DNA of 56,389 nt. It comes from Mycobacterium sp. (GTDB lineage Bacteria > Actinomycetota > Actinomycetes > Mycobacteriales > Mycobacteriaceae). Below the pieces are notes generated by a model that saw nothing but the letters and a program-made list of their open reading frames with translations, was not told the DNA's origin and did not search any database. Shown here piece after piece: positions 16,218-26,628 of the stretch. Made by a program: the position numbers and the translations under genes. The stretch lies in the NCBI RefSeq assembly GCF_019247635.1, contig NZ_JAFBAR010000101.1, positions 1 to 56,389 on the forward strand, written 5' to 3'. Position 1 is the first letter of the stretch. Every line of letters starts with the position of its first letter.

Positions 16218-18052
16218 GCCCGCTGCTCGAAGTGAGCGACCTGAAGGTCACCTTTCCGACCGACCCGAACCCGGTCACGGCGGTGCGCGGCATCAGCTAC
16301 CGCGTCAATCCTGGCGAAGTGGTGGCGATGGTGGGCGAATCGGGCTCGGGCAAGTCCGCGGCCGCAATGGCGGTGGCGGGCCTGCTCCCCGACTACGCGA
16401 AGGTCGGCGGCTCGGTGCGGCTACACGACACCGAGCTGTTGGGCCTGGCGGACAGCGCGATGTCGGATTTCCGCGGCAAGGTGATCGGCACGGTGTTCCA
16501 GGACCCGATGTCGGCACTGACTCCGGTCTACACCGTGGGCGACCAGATCGCCGAAGCGATCCAGGTGCACGAGCCCCGGGTCGGCAAGAAGGTGGTCCGC
16601 CGACGCGCGGTGGAATTGCTTGAGCTGGTGGGGATCTCACAGCCGGAACGACGCGCCCGCGCGTTTCCGCACGAGCTGTCCGGCGGCGAACGCCAACGCG
16701 TGGTCATCGCGATCGCGATCGCCAATGACCCCGACTTGTTGATCTGCGACGAGCCCACGACCGCGCTGGACGTTACGGTGCAGGCGCAGATCCTCGAGGT
16801 ACTCAAGACGGCCCGCGACGTGACGGGCGCCGGCGTGCTGATCATCACCCACGACCTTGGGGTGGTCGCCGAGTTCGCCGACCGGGCGCTGGTGATGTAC
16901 GCCGGTCGGGTGATCGAATCGGCTGCCGTGAAAGAGCTCTACGACGATCGCCAAATGCCGTACACCGTGGGTCTTTTGGGTTCGGTTCCACGGCTCGACG
17001 CCCCGCAGGGCACCAGGCTGGTACCGATTCCGGGCGCGCCCCCGTCGCTGGCGGGCCTCGACCCGGGGTGCCCGTTCGCGCCGCGCTGCCCGCTGGCCAT
17101 CGACGAATGCCTGGCTGCGGAGCCGGAACTGATCGAGGTCGCCACCGATCACCGGGCGGCCTGCATCCGCACCGATCAGGTCAGCGGTCGCAGCGCCGCC
17201 GAGATCTACGGCGTCAACACGGACAGCCCCGCCACCGAACCCGCCGACTCCTCGGTCGTGGTGCGGGTGCACGATCTCATGAAGACCTATCAGCTGACCA
17301 AGGGTGTGCTGCTGCGCCGCAACATTGGCCAGGTCAAGGCCGTCAACGGCGTCAGCTTCGAATTGCGGCAGGGCCGAACGCTGGGGATCGTCGGCGAGTC
17401 CGGATCGGGCAAGTCGACGACGCTGCACGAAATCCTGGAACTGGTTGCGCCGCAATCGGGAGCTATCGAAGTGCTGGGCACCGACGTCGCCACCTTGACC
17501 GCCGCGGGTCGGCGCGCGTTGCGGCGCGACATCCAGGTCGTCTTCCAGGACCCGGTGGCCTCGCTGGACCCAAGACTGCCCGTCTTCGATCTGATCGCTG
17601 AACCGTTGCAGGCCAACGGTAGTGGCAAAGGCGACATTCACACGCGGGTCGCCGAACTACTCGACATCGTGGGATTGCGCCGCGCCGACGCAAACCGCTA
17701 TCCCGGGGAGTTCTCCGGCGGGCAGAAGCAGCGCATCGGCATCGCCCGGGCTTTGGCGCTGCGGCCCAAGATCCTGGCGCTGGACGAGCCGGTGTCCGCG
17801 CTCGATGTCTCCATCCAAGCCGGGATCATCAACCTGCTGCTCGACCTGCAGCAGCGGTTCGGATTGTCGTATTTGTTTGTTTCCCATGACCTTTCGGTGG
17901 TCAAGCATCTGGCTCACCAGGTCGCGGTCATGTATGCCGGCGCGATCGTCGAGCAAGGCGACAGCCAGGAGGTCTTCAGCAATCCGCAACACGAGTACAC
18001 GCGAAAGCTGTTGGGCGCGGTACCGCAACCGGATCCGAGTCGTCGTGGCTAG
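16214..18052 (+). CDS. oppD: Peptide ABC transporter ATPase, two nucleotide-binding domains
   Basis: 612 residues, the length of Rv1281c, formed by fusion of the OppD- and OppF-type ATPases. First domain: Walker [10 protein letters not shown] (about residues 40-48), signature LSGGERQR, Walker B LLICDEP. Second domain: Walker [10 protein letters not shown] (about 395-403), signature FSGGQKQR, Walker B ILALDEP. Each half ends with an oligopeptide/dipeptide transporter C-terminal region, the first with a Cys-rich [15 protein letters not shown] motif. It powers import with OppBC. The GTG proposed for oppA lies inside its last codons. Confidence 0.96.
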   Translation: MSPLLEVSDLKVTFPTDPNPVTAVRGISYRVNPGEVVAMVGESGSGKSAAAMAVAGLLPDYAKVGGSVRLHDTELLGLADSAMSDFRGKVIGTVFQDPMSALTPVYTVGDQIAEAIQVHEPRVGKKVVRRRAVELLELVGISQPERRARAFPHELSGGERQRVVIAIAIANDPDLLICDEPTTALDVTVQAQILEVLKTARDVTGAGVLIITHDLGVVAEFADRALVMYAGRVIESAAVKELYDDRQMPYTVGLLGSVPRLDAPQGTRLVPIPGAPPSLAGLDPGCPFAPRCPLAIDECLAAEPELIEVATDHRAACIRTDQVSGRSAAEIYGVNTDSPATEPADSSVVVRVHDLMKTYQLTKGVLLRRNIGQVKAVNGVSFELRQGRTLGIVGESGSGKSTTLHEILELVAPQSGAIEVLGTDVATLTAAGRRALRRDIQVVFQDPVASLDPRLPVFDLIAEPLQANGSGKGDIHTRVAELLDIVGLRRADANRYPGEFSGGQKQRIGIARALALRPKILALDEPVSALDVSIQAGIINLLLDLQQRFGLSYLFVSHDLSVVKHLAHQVAVMYAGAIVEQGDSQEVFSNPQHEYTRKLLGAVPQPDPSRRG

Positions 18053-19793
18053 GCACCGTCGAGCCTGCGCTCATGGCATCGAGTCTGCGCTCTGGGCGGC
18101 TTTTCGCGAGAGACGCCGACCCTGGACGCAGACTCGACGCGGGGCCATGCACATCCTGCTGGCCACCATCCTGGCGCTGACGGGCTGCTCGGGAGGTGCG
18201 CAGCTGACCCCGTCGGCCGGTGGGAGCGCCGCGTTGGGCACCGCCAGCGACATCAATCCGCAGGATCCCGCCACCCTGCGGGACGGCGGCAACCTGCGAC
18301 TCTCGCTCGCCGAATTTCCGCAGAACTTCAACATGCTGCACATCGACGGCAACACCGCCGAAGTCGGCGCGATGATGAAGGCCACGATGCCGCGCGCCTT
18401 CATCGTCGGTCCTGATGGCTCGACGACGGTCGACCACGACTTCTTCACCAGCGTCGAACTGACTAACACTGCGCCACAAGTGGTTACGTACACCATCAAC
18501 CCCAAGGCGGCGTGGTCGGACGGTTCACCGGTCACCTGGCGCGACATCGCCAGCCAGATCCACGCCCTGAGCGGGGCGGACAAGACGTTCGAGATCGCCG
18601 CCCCGGGCGGCGCCGACCGCGTGGCATCGGTGACCCGCGGTGTCGACGACCGGCAGGCGATCATGACCTTCGCCAAGCCATACGCCGAGTGGCGCGGGAT
18701 GTTCGCCGGCAACGGAGCTCTGTTTCCCGCCAGCATGACCGCCACACCCGAGGTGTTCAACAAGGGCGAGCTCAGCGCGCCCGGCCCGTCGGCCGGCCCG
18801 TTCATCGTGTCCTCGGTGGACCGCACCGCGCAGCGAATCACGTTCACCCGCAACCCGAAATGGTGGGGCACCCGGCCCCGTTTGGACAGCATCACCTACC
18901 TGGTCCTCGATGAAGCCGCGCAGCTGCCCGCGCTGCAGAACAACACCATCGACGCGGCGGGAGTGGGCTCACTCGACCAGCTGACCATTGCGCAGCGCAC
19001 CAAGGGCATCTCGATCCGGCATGCCCCCGCCCCGAGTTGGAGCCACTTCACCATCAACGGCGCCCCCGGGGCGATCCTGGCTGACAAAGCGCTGCGGATG
19101 GCCGTGCTGAAAGGCATCGATCGGCAGACCATTGCCAAGGTCGCCCTGCATGGCCTGGTCAGCGATCCTACGGCGCTGAACAACCACATCTACGTCGCCG
19201 GGCAGGAGGGCTACCAGGACAACAGCATTGCCTATGACCCCGAGCAGGCCAAGCGCGAACTCGATGCGCTGGGTTGGCAGCTGCACGGTCAGTTCCGGGA
19301 GAAGAACGGTCGGCGGCTGGCCATCCGCATCTTGTTCTACGACGCGTTGACGTCGCGGCAGTTCGCCGAGGTGGCACAACACGGCTTGGCGCAGATCGGC
19401 GTCCAACTCGAGCTGGAAGCCAAGTCCGGCAACGGCTTCTTCAGCAACTACGTCAACGTCGGTGACTTCGACATCGCGCAATTCAGCTGGGTCGGCGACG
19501 CGTTCCCGTTGTCCGCGCTGAACCAGATTTACCAGTCCGACGGCGACAGCAACTTCGGCAAGATCGGCAGCCCGGAAATCGACGACGCCATCGAGCGCAC
19601 GCTCGCCGAACTCGACCCGGTCAAGGCCCGCGCGCTGGCCAACCAGGTCGACAAACTCGTCTGGGACGAAGGATTCAGCCTGCCGTTGACCCAATCCCCG
19701 GGCAACGTCGCGGTGTTGAGTACCCTGGCCAATTTCGGGGCCCGGGGCCTGGCCGACGTCAACTACACCGCCATCGGGTTCATGCGGAGCTGA
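18045..19793 (+). CDS. oppA: Peptide-binding lipoprotein OppA
   Basis: 582 residues from the GTG at 18045, which overlaps oppD by 8 bp and has a GGATCCGAG ribosome site; an ATG at 18147 is the alternative (548 residues). A lipobox ending LALTGC anchors it to the membrane outer face, and the rest is an SBP-bac-5 fold ([10 protein letters not shown] type strand, [38 protein letters not shown] in pieces). The longer start is favoured because RR before MHILLATI gives the signal peptide its positive charge and because Rv1280c, as I recall it, also has a WTQTR segment there. That N-terminal part is encoded by an inverted repeat. Confidence 0.9.
   Translation: MARHRRACAHGIESALWAAFRERRRPWTQTRRGAMHILLATILALTGCSGGAQLTPSAGGSAALGTASDINPQDPATLRDGGNLRLSLAEFPQNFNMLHIDGNTAEVGAMMKATMPRAFIVGPDGSTTVDHDFFTSVELTNTAPQVVTYTINPKAAWSDGSPVTWRDIASQIHALSGADKTFEIAAPGGADRVASVTRGVDDRQAIMTFAKPYAEWRGMFAGNGALFPASMTATPEVFNKGELSAPGPSAGPFIVSSVDRTAQRITFTRNPKWWGTRPRLDSITYLVLDEAAQLPALQNNTIDAAGVGSLDQLTIAQRTKGISIRHAPAPSWSHFTINGAPGAILADKALRMAVLKGIDRQTIAKVALHGLVSDPTALNNHIYVAGQEGYQDNSIAYDPEQAKRELDALGWQLHGQFREKNGRRLAIRILFYDALTSRQFAEVAQHGLAQIGVQLELEAKSGNGFFSNYVNVGDFDIAQFSWVGDAFPLSALNQIYQSDGDSNFGKIGSPEIDDAIERTLAELDPVKARALANQVDKLVWDEGFSLPLTQSPGNVAVLSTLANFGARGLADVNYTAIGFMRS
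18059..18137. repeat. Inverted repeat at the oppD-oppA junction
   Basis: TCGAGTCTGCG at 18079-18089 is perfectly complementary to CGCAGACTCGA at 18127-18137, and a variant half-site TCGAGCCTGCG lies at 18059-18069. The 16-mer TGGCATCGAGTCTGCG (18074-18089) reappears, inverted with one change, at 35441-35456. The hairpin is inside the proposed 5' coding end of oppA. Confidence 0.75.
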
Positions 19794-21027
19794 GCCGACG
19801 TCGGCGCTGGCAGACCGGCAGCGCGCCCTCGGCGGCAACCGCCATGTCGATCGCTTTCCACAGCAAACGCAGCGGTGCGCGCGCCGGAAGCGCGTCCAGC
19901 GCCTGCGCCTGGCTGGGCAGCCCGGCGATATCGTCGCGACACACCGCGCGGGCGATCGCCAGCGCGGCGGGTTCGCGAAAGTCCAGCGCGCTGTGCGCCA
20001 CGGTCGGAAGTGTCAGCAGCACGGCATCGGGCAGCAGCGACGCGACGCGCTGTGCCACGGCCGGTGGCGTGACGAGATCGCGCCCACCGGAGACTACGAC
20101 GGTCGGCCAGGTGAATTTCGGCAACTCGGCTATCAGGTCGTACGGCTCGGCCTCAAAAGCCGCGTCGAGACCGGGCCCCGTGGGCAGTGTTTCCCGCGCC
20201 GCCACGGCGGGGTCCAATGGCAGGCCATCGGGCTGGGCAGCATAGTCGAGTTCACGGAACGCGATGCGGCTCACCAGGTCGATCTCGTAGCGGTACGGCG
20301 CCTCGCGGCTGACCATGGTGGTAAACCGGGATAGGCTGCGCCACAGCATGATTCGGCCGTCAAGCAGCAGGTCGAGTTGGCGGTCGAGCAGATCGGTCCC
20401 GCCGTGGCCGTATACCGTCGCCGCGATCTGTCCCGCCGACGCGGTCATCACTCCGGCGTCCACGAGTCGACGAACCTTGGGCGCCAACGGGTTATCGCCG
20501 TTCAAGAACAACCCGCGGATGGCGTCGCGCACCACGCCGATGTCGTCGTGGGACAGCAACGGCGAATCGAGCACCATCGCCCGCACCCGGCCGGGGTGCC
20601 GCACCCCGAGGCCCGCCGCGATGTAGGTGCCGTACGACGTGCCGTAAACGATGGCCTGGTCCACATGGGCGTCGTCGAGGACCGCGGCCACGTCGTCGAC
20701 CACCTGCTCGACGGTGAGCGCTTGCGGCGGCAGGTCGGCGCCGGAGTCGTCGTGCCGCGACATTCCCACCCCGCGGTGCTCGATCATGATGACGTCCAGC
20801 CCGGCGGCCGCGGCCCGCCGCCGCAGACCCTGGTAGAGCCGCAGCGACGCCACTCCCGGGCCGCCGGGAATGATCACCAGCGGGTGCGCGGATTTGCGGC
20901 CGGTGCGCACGTAGTAGAGATCGAAGTGTTCGTCGCCGCCTGGGGATATCGGCCGGCGTACCGGCCGCACGCCAGGCAGTGCCGCCAGCTTGTCATGGAC
21001 CTTGCGCCGCTTCGCATCCATCGTCAT
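19780..21027 (-). CDS. Alpha/beta hydrolase, S33 (proline iminopeptidase-like) family
   Basis: A 415-residue alpha/beta-hydrolase. The oxyanion strand LVIIPGGPGVASLR (about residues 50-63), the nucleophile elbow GTSYGTY (Ser about residue 129), an Asp in SGGRDLVTPP and a His in VAHSALDF make a full catalytic triad. The pattern fits peptidase family S33 (prolyl aminopeptidases, tripeptidyl hydrolases and lipases of this fold). No signal peptide is evident. Its 3' end overlaps the convergent oppA gene by 14 bp. Next to a peptide importer, a cytosolic peptidase role is attractive but unproven. Confidence 0.9.
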   Translation of the reverse strand: MTMDAKRRKVHDKLAALPGVRPVRRPISPGGDEHFDLYYVRTGRKSAHPLVIIPGGPGVASLRLYQGLRRRAAAAGLDVIMIEHRGVGMSRHDDSGADLPPQALTVEQVVDDVAAVLDDAHVDQAIVYGTSYGTYIAAGLGVRHPGRVRAMVLDSPLLSHDDIGVVRDAIRGLFLNGDNPLAPKVRRLVDAGVMTASAGQIAATVYGHGGTDLLDRQLDLLLDGRIMLWRSLSRFTTMVSREAPYRYEIDLVSRIAFRELDYAAQPDGLPLDPAVAARETLPTGPGLDAAFEAEPYDLIAELPKFTWPTVVVSGGRDLVTPPAVAQRVASLLPDAVLLTLPTVAHSALDFREPAALAIARAVCRDDIAGLPSQAQALDALPARAPLRLLWKAIDMAVAAEGALPVCQRRRRLSSA

Positions 21028-21086
21028 CGGTATCGGGCCGCCGTCATCAGTCCCATTCTGCCGAGACCGCCTGTGTGTGGCCTAAG

Positions 21087-22676
21087 TTAGGCGCGGATCA
21101 GATCGGCGGCCTTCTCGCCGATCAGCACCGACGGAGCGTGGGTGTGCCCACGAACAGTGCCGGGCATCACCGAGGCGTCCGCGACGCGAAGCCCGTCGAC
21201 TCCGCGGACCCGAAGCTGCGGATCGACGACGCTGGCCTCGTCAAGGCCCATCCGACAGGTGCCCAGCGGGTGATAGAGCGTGTGCGAGCACGTCTGCAGA
21301 GCCAGTTCAAGGGTGGCATCGTTCAGTTCGGTGCAGCCGCGCGGCCGCGCGATGGACCCGAGCAGCCTGTTGAGCGCGGGCGCTTGGGCGATCTCGGTGC
21401 AAATTCGCAGCCCCGCCATCATCGCGGTGCGGTCGAGGCCGGCGGGATCGGACAGGTAGCGCGGATCGATGATCGGTTTGGCGAACGGATCGGCGGACCG
21501 CAGCGTGATCTGGCCGCGGCTTTCCGGCGCCACCAGGATCGGCCCGAACACCACCCCGTGGCCGGGCGGCTCGACCAGCAGGCCCTCGTCGTAAAACGGC
21601 GCGGGCGCAAAGATCAGCTCGAGGTCGGGCAGCTCTAGATCGGGCCGGCTGCGGACGAAGCCGTACGCCTCACCGACATTGGACGTGAGCATGCCGCGCC
21701 GGCGCAGCAGGTAGTTGAGCAGTTGCTTCGGCGTTTCGGCAGCGGCGAGGCTGTCGTCGTCGACCTCGAAGCCCAGCACCGTCACGAGATGGTCGAGCAG
21801 GTTCTGTCCGACTTGCGGTGCGTGGCGGACGATGTCGATACCGTGCCCGACGAGATGGTCGCGGTCGCCGACGCCGGAGAGCATCAGCAGTTGCGGGCTG
21901 TTGATTGCACCGCCGCAGAGCACGACCTCGCGGCGAGCGTGGGCGACGTGTGTCTGGCCGTCACGTTGATATTCCACCCCGACGGCCCGGGTTCGTTCGA
22001 TGACGACTCGCGTCACGTGGGCACCGGTGAGCACGTCGAGGTTCTTGCGGTTCATCACCGGCTGCAGGTAGGCGTCGGCAATGCTACACCGGGCGCCCCG
22101 GCGCTGGGTCACGACAGTCTCACAGAATCCTTCCGGCGCAGCGGAATTTGGCTTTGCAGTCGGAAACCCGCACTCACGAGTGGCCTCTAACCACGCCGAG
22201 GTCGACGCCCGGGAGCTGCGCTGGCGAGAAATGTGCAGCGGACCCGACACCCCGCTGTCGTCGCCGCTGACGAAGTGCCATGCGTCGGTGACGTTCTCGA
22301 TACGACGGTAATATTCGAGCACCTCAGCAGAGGACCATCCGGGACCGGCCTGTGCGGCCCACTCGTCGTAGTCGGCGGCGAATCCGCGCACCCACATCAT
22401 CGCGTTCATCGCCGACGATCCGCCCAGCACTTTGCCTCGGGGCCAATAGATTTCGCGGTTGGCCAGCGGAGTCTGGGGTTCGGTCAGGTAGTCCCAATCG
22501 ACCTCGCTGCGGAACAGCTTGGAGAAGGCCGCCGGTATTCCGATGAACCTGTTCTTGTCGCGGGGACCCGCCTCCAGGGCCAGCACCGAAGCCGCCGGGT
22601 CCGCGCTCAGTCGATTGGCCACGACCGACCCGGCCGAGCCCGTACCGACCACCACGTAATCGCTCTGAGTGTCCAT
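21087..22676 (-). CDS. GMC family FAD-dependent oxidoreductase (Rv1279-like)
   Basis: 529 residues, close to the 528 of Rv1279. FAD-binding GTGSAGSVVANRLS at about residues 11-24, the GMC signature around WPRGKVLGGSSAMNAMMWVRG split here as GKVLGGSSAMNAM, and the C-terminal active-site region with CSHTLYHPLGTCRMG (catalytic His) and GHTHAPSVLIGEKAADLI. Choline dehydrogenase and alcohol oxidases belong to this family; the electron donor here is unknown. It lies 43 bp downstream of the ATPase gene on the same strand, as in M. tuberculosis. Confidence 0.95.
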   Translation of the reverse strand: MDTQSDYVVVGTGSAGSVVANRLSADPAASVLALEAGPRDKNRFIGIPAAFSKLFRSEVDWDYLTEPQTPLANREIYWPRGKVLGGSSAMNAMMWVRGFAADYDEWAAQAGPGWSSAEVLEYYRRIENVTDAWHFVSGDDSGVSGPLHISRQRSSRASTSAWLEATRECGFPTAKPNSAAPEGFCETVVTQRRGARCSIADAYLQPVMNRKNLDVLTGAHVTRVVIERTRAVGVEYQRDGQTHVAHARREVVLCGGAINSPQLLMLSGVGDRDHLVGHGIDIVRHAPQVGQNLLDHLVTVLGFEVDDDSLAAAETPKQLLNYLLRRRGMLTSNVGEAYGFVRSRPDLELPDLELIFAPAPFYDEGLLVEPPGHGVVFGPILVAPESRGQITLRSADPFAKPIIDPRYLSDPAGLDRTAMMAGLRICTEIAQAPALNRLLGSIARPRGCTELNDATLELALQTCSHTLYHPLGTCRMGLDEASVVDPQLRVRGVDGLRVADASVMPGTVRGHTHAPSVLIGEKAADLIRA

Positions 22677-22719
22677 GCTTCGGGGCCGAGTCTATGACGC
22701 GCGGGCCGAGAAGCGGTCT

Positions 22720-25341
22720 CTATATTTTGAGATCGATGCGGTGCGCGCCCTTGACGACGTCGTAGCGGTCAGGGTCGCAGGTCAGCACGATCACCTGACC
22801 GTCAGCAGCCAAGCTGTCGAACACCTCACCCATCCTGGCCAGCCGGTCCGGATCGGTGAACCCGAGCGCGTCGTCGATGACCACCGGAACGGCGTCTTCC
22901 TTGGCGACCAGCGCCGCACCGGCCAACCGAGCCAGGATGCCGAGTTGCTCTTTCGCCCCGCCGGATAGCGAGTCATAGGGCACCGTGGTGCCGTCCAGGG
23001 TGCGACTCCGGATGCATAAGTCGCTGTCGATGTCGACCTCGAAAGTTGGCCCGAACACCGGAGTGCCGAGGCGCTGTAGTTCTGCCCGGTAGGGCTCGAC
23101 ATACCGCAGCCGGGTCGAGTCGCGATGCCGCGCCATCGTCGTGCGCAACAGCGCCGCGGCCCTGGCGCGCTCGCCGATCCGGGTGTGCTGGCTGGCGGCA
23201 TGTTCGCGCTCGATCTCGGCGGCGTCCAGCTTGCCCTGGCGGCCCTCGCTCCCGATCACCGAGAGTTCGATATCGATCTCGCGCAGCGTCCGCGCGGCGT
23301 CTTCGTAACGAGCGCTCAGCGACTCTGCCGCCTCGGCGGCCTCGGCCAATTCGGCGGCCACGGCGTGCGGGCACGCGGCCGAGAGTTGCTCGGCCAGCTC
23401 GGCGACCTTGGCTTCCGCCGTGTGCGCCCCCCGCTGCGCGGCCTCCGCCGCTGCTGCCAGCTCGTGGTCGCTGACCGCCGTCCGTTCGTGGGCCAGTCTC
23501 GCGGTGGCCGCGTCCAGCTCTGCGCGCTGAGCTTCCACGTTATTCCGTAAAACCGTTGCCTGCGTGGAGCTTTCCGTAAGGATGTGAGCGGCCGCGGCCG
23601 CGCTTTGCCGGTGCAGCTCCCATTCGGTCTGCGCTGTCGCCCGCGCCGCCTCGGCCGCGTCGAGCTCGGCACGCGCGGTGCCGCTGTCCAGCCCGAAAAG
23701 ATCGGGTTCGGCGGGCTGACCGGCACGCAGCTGCGCCAGGCGTGCCCGCAATTGGTCGGGCTGCTCGTCACCGCACACGCCGGCCAGGGTGGCGGCGAGC
23801 TGGTCGCGGCGGCTCTGCAGGTCGCGTCGGCGCTGCTCGGCCGCGCGGGCGGCGGCCAGGTCGGCCACGTTGCCGGCCTCCAGCGCGGCGGCCAACTCCT
23901 GTTGCGCCGCAGCGTGTTTGGCCTGAGCATCGGCAGCGGTGGCGCCCGGGGTGATGCGCGCCGTGAGGATGCCGGGAACCTCCACCTGAGTGGGGTGGGC
24001 GGCGGTCAACAACCACGTCTGGCCGGCCGACAGCGGTACCCGCTGCTGACCGACCGTGAGTTCGATGTCGGCGGTGGCGGTGAATTCGACTGCCGCGCAC
24101 ATCGATTCCAGCCGTCCCCCGGTATGGTCGACGGCGGCCGCGACGGTTTCGATTCGCCGCAGCAGCTCCTCGTTCATCGTGCTTTCGGCAAGCTCGCAGC
24201 CGATTTTTTCGCGGTCAGCGTCGAGGGCCTCGATCTTGGCCAGCCGGGCGCTCAGCCGGTCGGCCTCGGCACGGTCGGCGAGCTGACTGACTACGCGGCC
24301 GGCGGCTTCGGCGCGGGTGTGCGCCGCGCTCAGCGCTTGGGTGGCGTACTCAAATGCGGCGTCGGCTGCCTCGGCATCGGTGCGCGCCGTCGCGTGCGCT
24401 TCGGCGGCCGTCTGCGCTTCAGCCTCGGCTGCGCTGACAGTTGCTGTGCGCGTGCCGATTTCAGTGAGCAGTTGTTGCCGTCCGGTGTGCGCGGCCGCTG
24501 CTGCCTCGCGCGTCGCGACGGCGGCGACGGCGATCAGCTTGGCTTCGTGGGCGTGTTCTTCGAGGGCGGCGATCTTGTCGGCCGCGGCCTGCGCGGCGGT
24601 GAGGCGCGGCGCGGCGGCAAGCCGCTGCTGGGATACCTCGGCCACCTGCTCGGTCAGGCTGGCGTGACGACGCACCCGCTCGTCGACCTCGGCGACGGCG
24701 TTGGCGCAGTCGGCGACCGCGGCCTCGGCATCGGCCAATCGGGAGATCGCCGCGGCCCAGTCGCCGGTGGGTCGTCCGGTCGGGGTGAAGTAACGCGCAT
24801 ACTCGGTGTCGATGCGCTCGACGAGCAACGGCTCGGTGCCCGACAGGGCGGCGTCATCACCAGCGGCGACGTCCAGGGCGCGGGACAGCGCGTCGCAGCC
24901 GGACAGGTCGACTGCCGCCGTCGACGACGATTGCATTACCCGCTGGGCATGCCACAGGTTGGTGTCCACCGTCTCGCCGAGCATCGCCAGCACCCGCTCG
25001 TGGGCTTCGTCCCCGGTGAGCTGTTCACGGCGCGGCGCCAGCACCGTCAACTCCGTCTCGCATTTCTTGTGGAAACGCTTGCGGTATACGAAACGATAAG
25101 GGCCGCTGCTGATTTCGGCGGTGACCTCGGCGCCGACATCGGCGTTGGTCGGCTTGACCTGTTTGACTTCCTTCTTGGTCGAGCGATCCTTGGACTCCAG
25201 CAGCAGATCCAGGGCCTCGATCATCGACGACTTACCGATCTCGTTGGCGCCGCACACCACCACCACCCCGTGGTCGGGGAATTCGATCTCCCGGTGCGCG
25301 ATCCCGCGGTAATTGGACAGGACCAGCCGATGCAGTCTCAT
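22720..25341 (-). CDS. YhaN/SbcC-like AAA ATPase (Rv1278-like)
   Basis: 873 residues with an SMC/Rad50-type layout: Walker A GANEIGKSS (about residues 32-40), a long Ala/Glu-rich coiled-coil centre (about 180-740), then signature LSGGAKEQLGIL and Walker B VPVVIDDALGF near the C-terminus. No CxxC zinc hook is present in the middle, so it is closer to YhaN-type ATPases than to SbcC/Rad50. The ATG overlaps the stop of the metallophosphoesterase by 4 bp, implying a complex of the two, analogous to SbcCD or YhaON, acting on DNA ends. The very long open frame on the opposite strand (23584-25731) is a shadow of its biased codon use. Confidence 0.93.
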   Translation of the reverse strand: MRLHRLVLSNYRGIAHREIEFPDHGVVVVCGANEIGKSSMIEALDLLLESKDRSTKKEVKQVKPTNADVGAEVTAEISSGPYRFVYRKRFHKKCETELTVLAPRREQLTGDEAHERVLAMLGETVDTNLWHAQRVMQSSSTAAVDLSGCDALSRALDVAAGDDAALSGTEPLLVERIDTEYARYFTPTGRPTGDWAAAISRLADAEAAVADCANAVAEVDERVRRHASLTEQVAEVSQQRLAAAPRLTAAQAAADKIAALEEHAHEAKLIAVAAVATREAAAAAHTGRQQLLTEIGTRTATVSAAEAEAQTAAEAHATARTDAEAADAAFEYATQALSAAHTRAEAAGRVVSQLADRAEADRLSARLAKIEALDADREKIGCELAESTMNEELLRRIETVAAAVDHTGGRLESMCAAVEFTATADIELTVGQQRVPLSAGQTWLLTAAHPTQVEVPGILTARITPGATAADAQAKHAAAQQELAAALEAGNVADLAAARAAEQRRRDLQSRRDQLAATLAGVCGDEQPDQLRARLAQLRAGQPAEPDLFGLDSGTARAELDAAEAARATAQTEWELHRQSAAAAAHILTESSTQATVLRNNVEAQRAELDAATARLAHERTAVSDHELAAAAEAAQRGAHTAEAKVAELAEQLSAACPHAVAAELAEAAEAAESLSARYEDAARTLREIDIELSVIGSEGRQGKLDAAEIEREHAASQHTRIGERARAAALLRTTMARHRDSTRLRYVEPYRAELQRLGTPVFGPTFEVDIDSDLCIRSRTLDGTTVPYDSLSGGAKEQLGILARLAGAALVAKEDAVPVVIDDALGFTDPDRLARMGEVFDSLAADGQVIVLTCDPDRYDVVKGAHRIDLKI

Positions 25342-26498
25342 GCCGCACCTCGATCGGCGAGGCGCAGCAACAACGCCAGCGCCGCCTGGGCGGCCGCGGC
25401 CGATTCGGTGTCACCCGCGCGGGCCGCCTGTACTAATTCTTCGACGGCCGCAGCGGCGAAACCTCCGATACCGAGGTCGGCGAATTCGCCGTCGGCCGGT
25501 ATGACCACCAGGTCGGTGTGGCTGTCCCAGATGTGCAGATGCGCGAACAGCCGCGCGTATTTATCCAGGCAGCCGTCCAGCGCCGCGCGGTCGGTGACGG
25601 TCAACGAACCGGTCAGGGCCAGCCGTACGACGGTGCGTTCTTTCCCGGTCAACAGATCCAGGTTCAGGTCGAGGTCGGCGACGTCGCGGCTGGTATCCAA
25701 GGGCCGGCGCAGCGTGACGAACCGCCAATGACCGACGTGGCGGGCCTCGACGGTGACGGGACGTTCCGACTCGTCTTCGTCGATGTCGACGACCAGGACG
25801 TGGCCGGGATTGGATTCGACGTCGTCGAAGTTGGTGGGTTCCGGCGAGCCCGAGTACCACACCCGGCCGCTACCGCCGACGCTGGTGAGCGAATGCTTGT
25901 CGCCCAGGGCCACATAATGCAGTGCGCCGCGGGCCAGCGCGTCGTCGAGCGCGGCCAGCCGGATCAGCGAGGGCTTGTCGCGGTCGGGGTCGAGCACGTC
26001 GACGCCGCCATGGGCCACCAGCACCCGGGTGACCTGGTCTGCGGCCGGGGCGCCCAGCACCGCCAAAGCCTCAGCCACGAGGTCGACGGTCGGGGCTTTG
26101 GATCGCCATGGCGCGGCGACGATCTCGACGCCCGGCCGGACCTGGTGGACGCCGGCCCGGTCGAGCACCACGACGTTGTCCGGGCACTCGGCTTTGAACA
26201 ACGAGCTGGTGTACACCGACGACGCGTCGAGCGGGTCGTGGTTGCCGGGCAACAGGTAGACCGGAATTCCAATGGCGCGCATGGCTTCTAACGACTGACC
26301 GATCACCCGCGGGGCGAGCTGGTTGTGCTCGAAGACATCCCCCGCGACGACGACGAACTCGGCGCCCACCTCGGCGGCCAGCGCACCCAGGCCGGCCACC
26401 GCGTCACGGCGGGCCGCCGAGTAGCGCGGCTGGGCCTCACCGGCAAGGAAGTGCCGGGTCATGCCCAACTGCCAGTCGGCGGTGTGCAGGAATCTCAT
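25338..26498 (-). CDS. SbcD/YhaO-like metallophosphoesterase (Rv1277-like)
   Basis: 386 residues. Calcineurin-like phosphoesterase motifs appear in order: ADWQLG (residues 7-12), GDVFEHN (about 51-57), GNHDPLD (about 83-89), VAHGGVDV (about 154-161) and LGDKHS (about 196-201); together they bind two metal ions. The family cleaves DNA when paired with an SMC-like ATPase. The start is chosen at the first ATG, which directly precedes the first motif; it is divergent from the AraC pseudogene. Rv1277 is annotated slightly longer. Its role in DNA repair is inferred from family and partner gene. Confidence 0.93.
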   Translation of the reverse strand: MRFLHTADWQLGMTRHFLAGEAQPRYSAARRDAVAGLGALAAEVGAEFVVVAGDVFEHNQLAPRVIGQSLEAMRAIGIPVYLLPGNHDPLDASSVYTSSLFKAECPDNVVVLDRAGVHQVRPGVEIVAAPWRSKAPTVDLVAEALAVLGAPAADQVTRVLVAHGGVDVLDPDRDKPSLIRLAALDDALARGALHYVALGDKHSLTSVGGSGRVWYSGSPEPTNFDDVESNPGHVLVVDIDEDESERPVTVEARHVGHWRFVTLRRPLDTSRDVADLDLNLDLLTGKERTVVRLALTGSLTVTDRAALDGCLDKYARLFAHLHIWDSHTDLVVIPADGEFADLGIGGFAAAAVEELVQAARAGDTESAAAAQAALALLLRLADRGAA

Positions 26499-26628
26499 CT
26501 CCGGGATCTCGCCTCTCTCGAACCTTCGGACTTGCGTGCCGTGAGTTTAGGTCGGGGCGCCGACAACTTCGGGGACGCGCACCGCGCGCTGGACGGCGAG
26601 TTGCCCGAGCTGGTTTGATACGCAGAGC

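Noticed and set aside
23584..25731. A 715-codon open frame on the plus strand
   Set aside because: It lies opposite the well-supported ATPase gene, has no family pattern, and arises from the high third-position G+C of the real gene.
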